Assembly: GCA_034434335.1 (NCBI GenBank)
Contig: DAOTZS010000266.1
Location: 1-6,721 of the forward strand
Direction of reading: 5' to 3'
DNA length: 6,721 nucleotides
Source: DAOTZS01 sp034434335
Lineage (GTDB): Bacteria > Chloroflexota > Anaerolineae > CG2-30-64-16
Part shown: positions 6,521 to 6,721 of the stretch, piece by piece
Position numbering within the stretch: position 1 is the first letter of the stretch
How the letters are laid out: each line of letters starts with the position of its first letter
Made by a program: the position numbers and the translations under genes
Notes under the pieces: model-generated
Seen by the model: only the letters and a program-made list of their open reading frames with translations
What the model was told of the DNA's origin: nothing
Database searches by the model: none

Positions 6521-6592
6521 CAGGAGTTACGCACTTTAGGGCGTATCGCCCCATCCCCCTACCCCCTTCCCCGCAAGGGAGGGTGCTTATAA
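6521..6592. repeat. Possible intergenic repeat or small mobile-element remnant with C-rich palindrome
   Basis: The segment starts with CAGGAGTTACGCACTT (6521-6536). It is followed by a GGGCG/CGCCC hairpin (6539-6551), a strongly C-rich run, and an imperfect CCCTTCCC/GGGAGGG hairpin near 6563-6583. This wording recalls dispersed non-coding repeats and insertion-sequence ends that I associate with Chloroflexota and cyanobacteria. That is memory-based and unproven here. No terminal inverted repeat pair or target duplication can be shown within the window. Confidence 0.3.
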
Positions 6593-6618
6593 AGTAGAGA
6601 AACATGGCGGTCGTGGTT

Positions 6619-6624
6619 TATAAT
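6619..6624 (+). promoter_or_regulatory. Possible second -10 box close to the last gene
   Basis: A perfect TATAAT lies in an AT-rich stretch, 38 bases before the ATG at 6663. No convincing -35 element stands 16-18 bases upstream, so this may be a chance match or a weak accessory promoter. Confidence 0.25.
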
Positions 6625-6640
6625 TTATAAAGTCATCCTT

Positions 6641-6657
6641 CCTTACCGGAGGTAAGG
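6641..6657 (+). promoter_or_regulatory. Strong Shine-Dalgarno embedded in a small hairpin
   Basis: GGAGGT (6648-6653) stands nine bases before the ATG at 6663 and decides that start. CCTTACC (6641-6647) and GGTAAGG (6651-6657) are perfect complements around a GGA loop. The second half of the Shine-Dalgarno is therefore paired in the stem and its first half sits in the loop, so folding could partly mask the ribosome site. Confidence 0.6.
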
Positions 6658-6662
6658 CAGCT

Positions 6663-6721
6663 ATGTTGAGAGAAAATTACCATCGAGAACTTACAGAGTT
6701 GGACCTTTTGGTTTTTGAAAA
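6663..6721 (+). CDS. Start of an unidentified gene, 3'-partial (19 codons visible)
   Basis: An ATG with a strong upstream GGAGGT opens a frame that runs off the right edge without a stop, beginning MLRENYHRELTELDLLVFE. It is a new transcription unit behind the strong promoter at 6473-6501. The amphipathic pattern of Leu, Glu and Arg suggests a helical N-terminus. It faintly recalls the first helix of PhoU-type phosphate regulators, but 19 residues are too few to name it. Codon use (AGA, TTG, ACA, TTT) is more AT-rich than in the preceding operon. Confidence 0.6.
   Translation, partial: MLRENYHRELTELDLLVFE

Noticed and set aside
6427..6597. Possible 56-codon gene overlapping the MoaD-like stop (ATGATG)
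   Set aside because: It runs through the TTGACA/TATACT promoter and the C-rich palindromic segment, has no Shine-Dalgarno site, and gives a protein without recognisable features.

Overview
The window looks like a chromosomal piece of a GC-rich member of the Chloroflexota (Anaerolineae-like). This is an inference from three things: the style of the surface protein (SdrD-type B repeats, Thr-Pro linkers, a PPC domain ending near NYLPLVV, and a YVTN propeller), a YabN-like MazG, and an aldehyde ferredoxin oxidoreductase (AOR) with a MoaD/ThiS-like partner. All recognisable genes are on the + strand and coding is tight except for two intergenic regions.

Layout. (1) Positions 3-2999 hold the C-terminal 998 residues of a large modular extracellular protein whose start lies left of the window. 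(2) Positions 3000-3308 are a structured intergenic region. It holds short direct repeats, a 20-bp-arm inverted repeat with a T6 tract (terminator), a good -10 box, and a leader of roughly 200 nt with four hairpins. (3) Positions 3309-6430 form a compact three-gene operon: a MazG-family pyrophosphohydrolase, then an AOR-family tungsten/molybdenum enzyme 9 bp downstream, then a MoaD/ThiS-like sulfur carrier overlapping the AOR stop by 4 bp. (4) Positions 6431-6662 are a second intergenic region with a near-perfect sigma70-type promoter (TTGACA, 17 bp, TATACT), C/G-rich palindromic sequence, and an unusually strong Shine-Dalgarno site lying in a small hairpin. (5) At 6663 a new gene begins and runs off the right edge; only 19 codons are visible.

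How the genes work together. The AOR needs a tungsten (or molybdenum) bis-pterin cofactor and a [4Fe-4S] cluster, and the carrier encoded immediately after it is the kind of protein that supplies the dithiolene sulfur of that cofactor. The reason for co-transcribing mazG is not obvious from the sequence: MazG enzymes remove damaged or surplus NTPs. The surface protein is separated from the operon by a terminator and is probably unrelated in function.

I see no phage, CRISPR, transposase, tRNA or rRNA. Nothing here is clearly a new system. The best leads are the mazG-aor-moaD linkage, the structured leader, the unusual pterin-binding motifs of the AOR, and the truncated N-terminal part of MazG.
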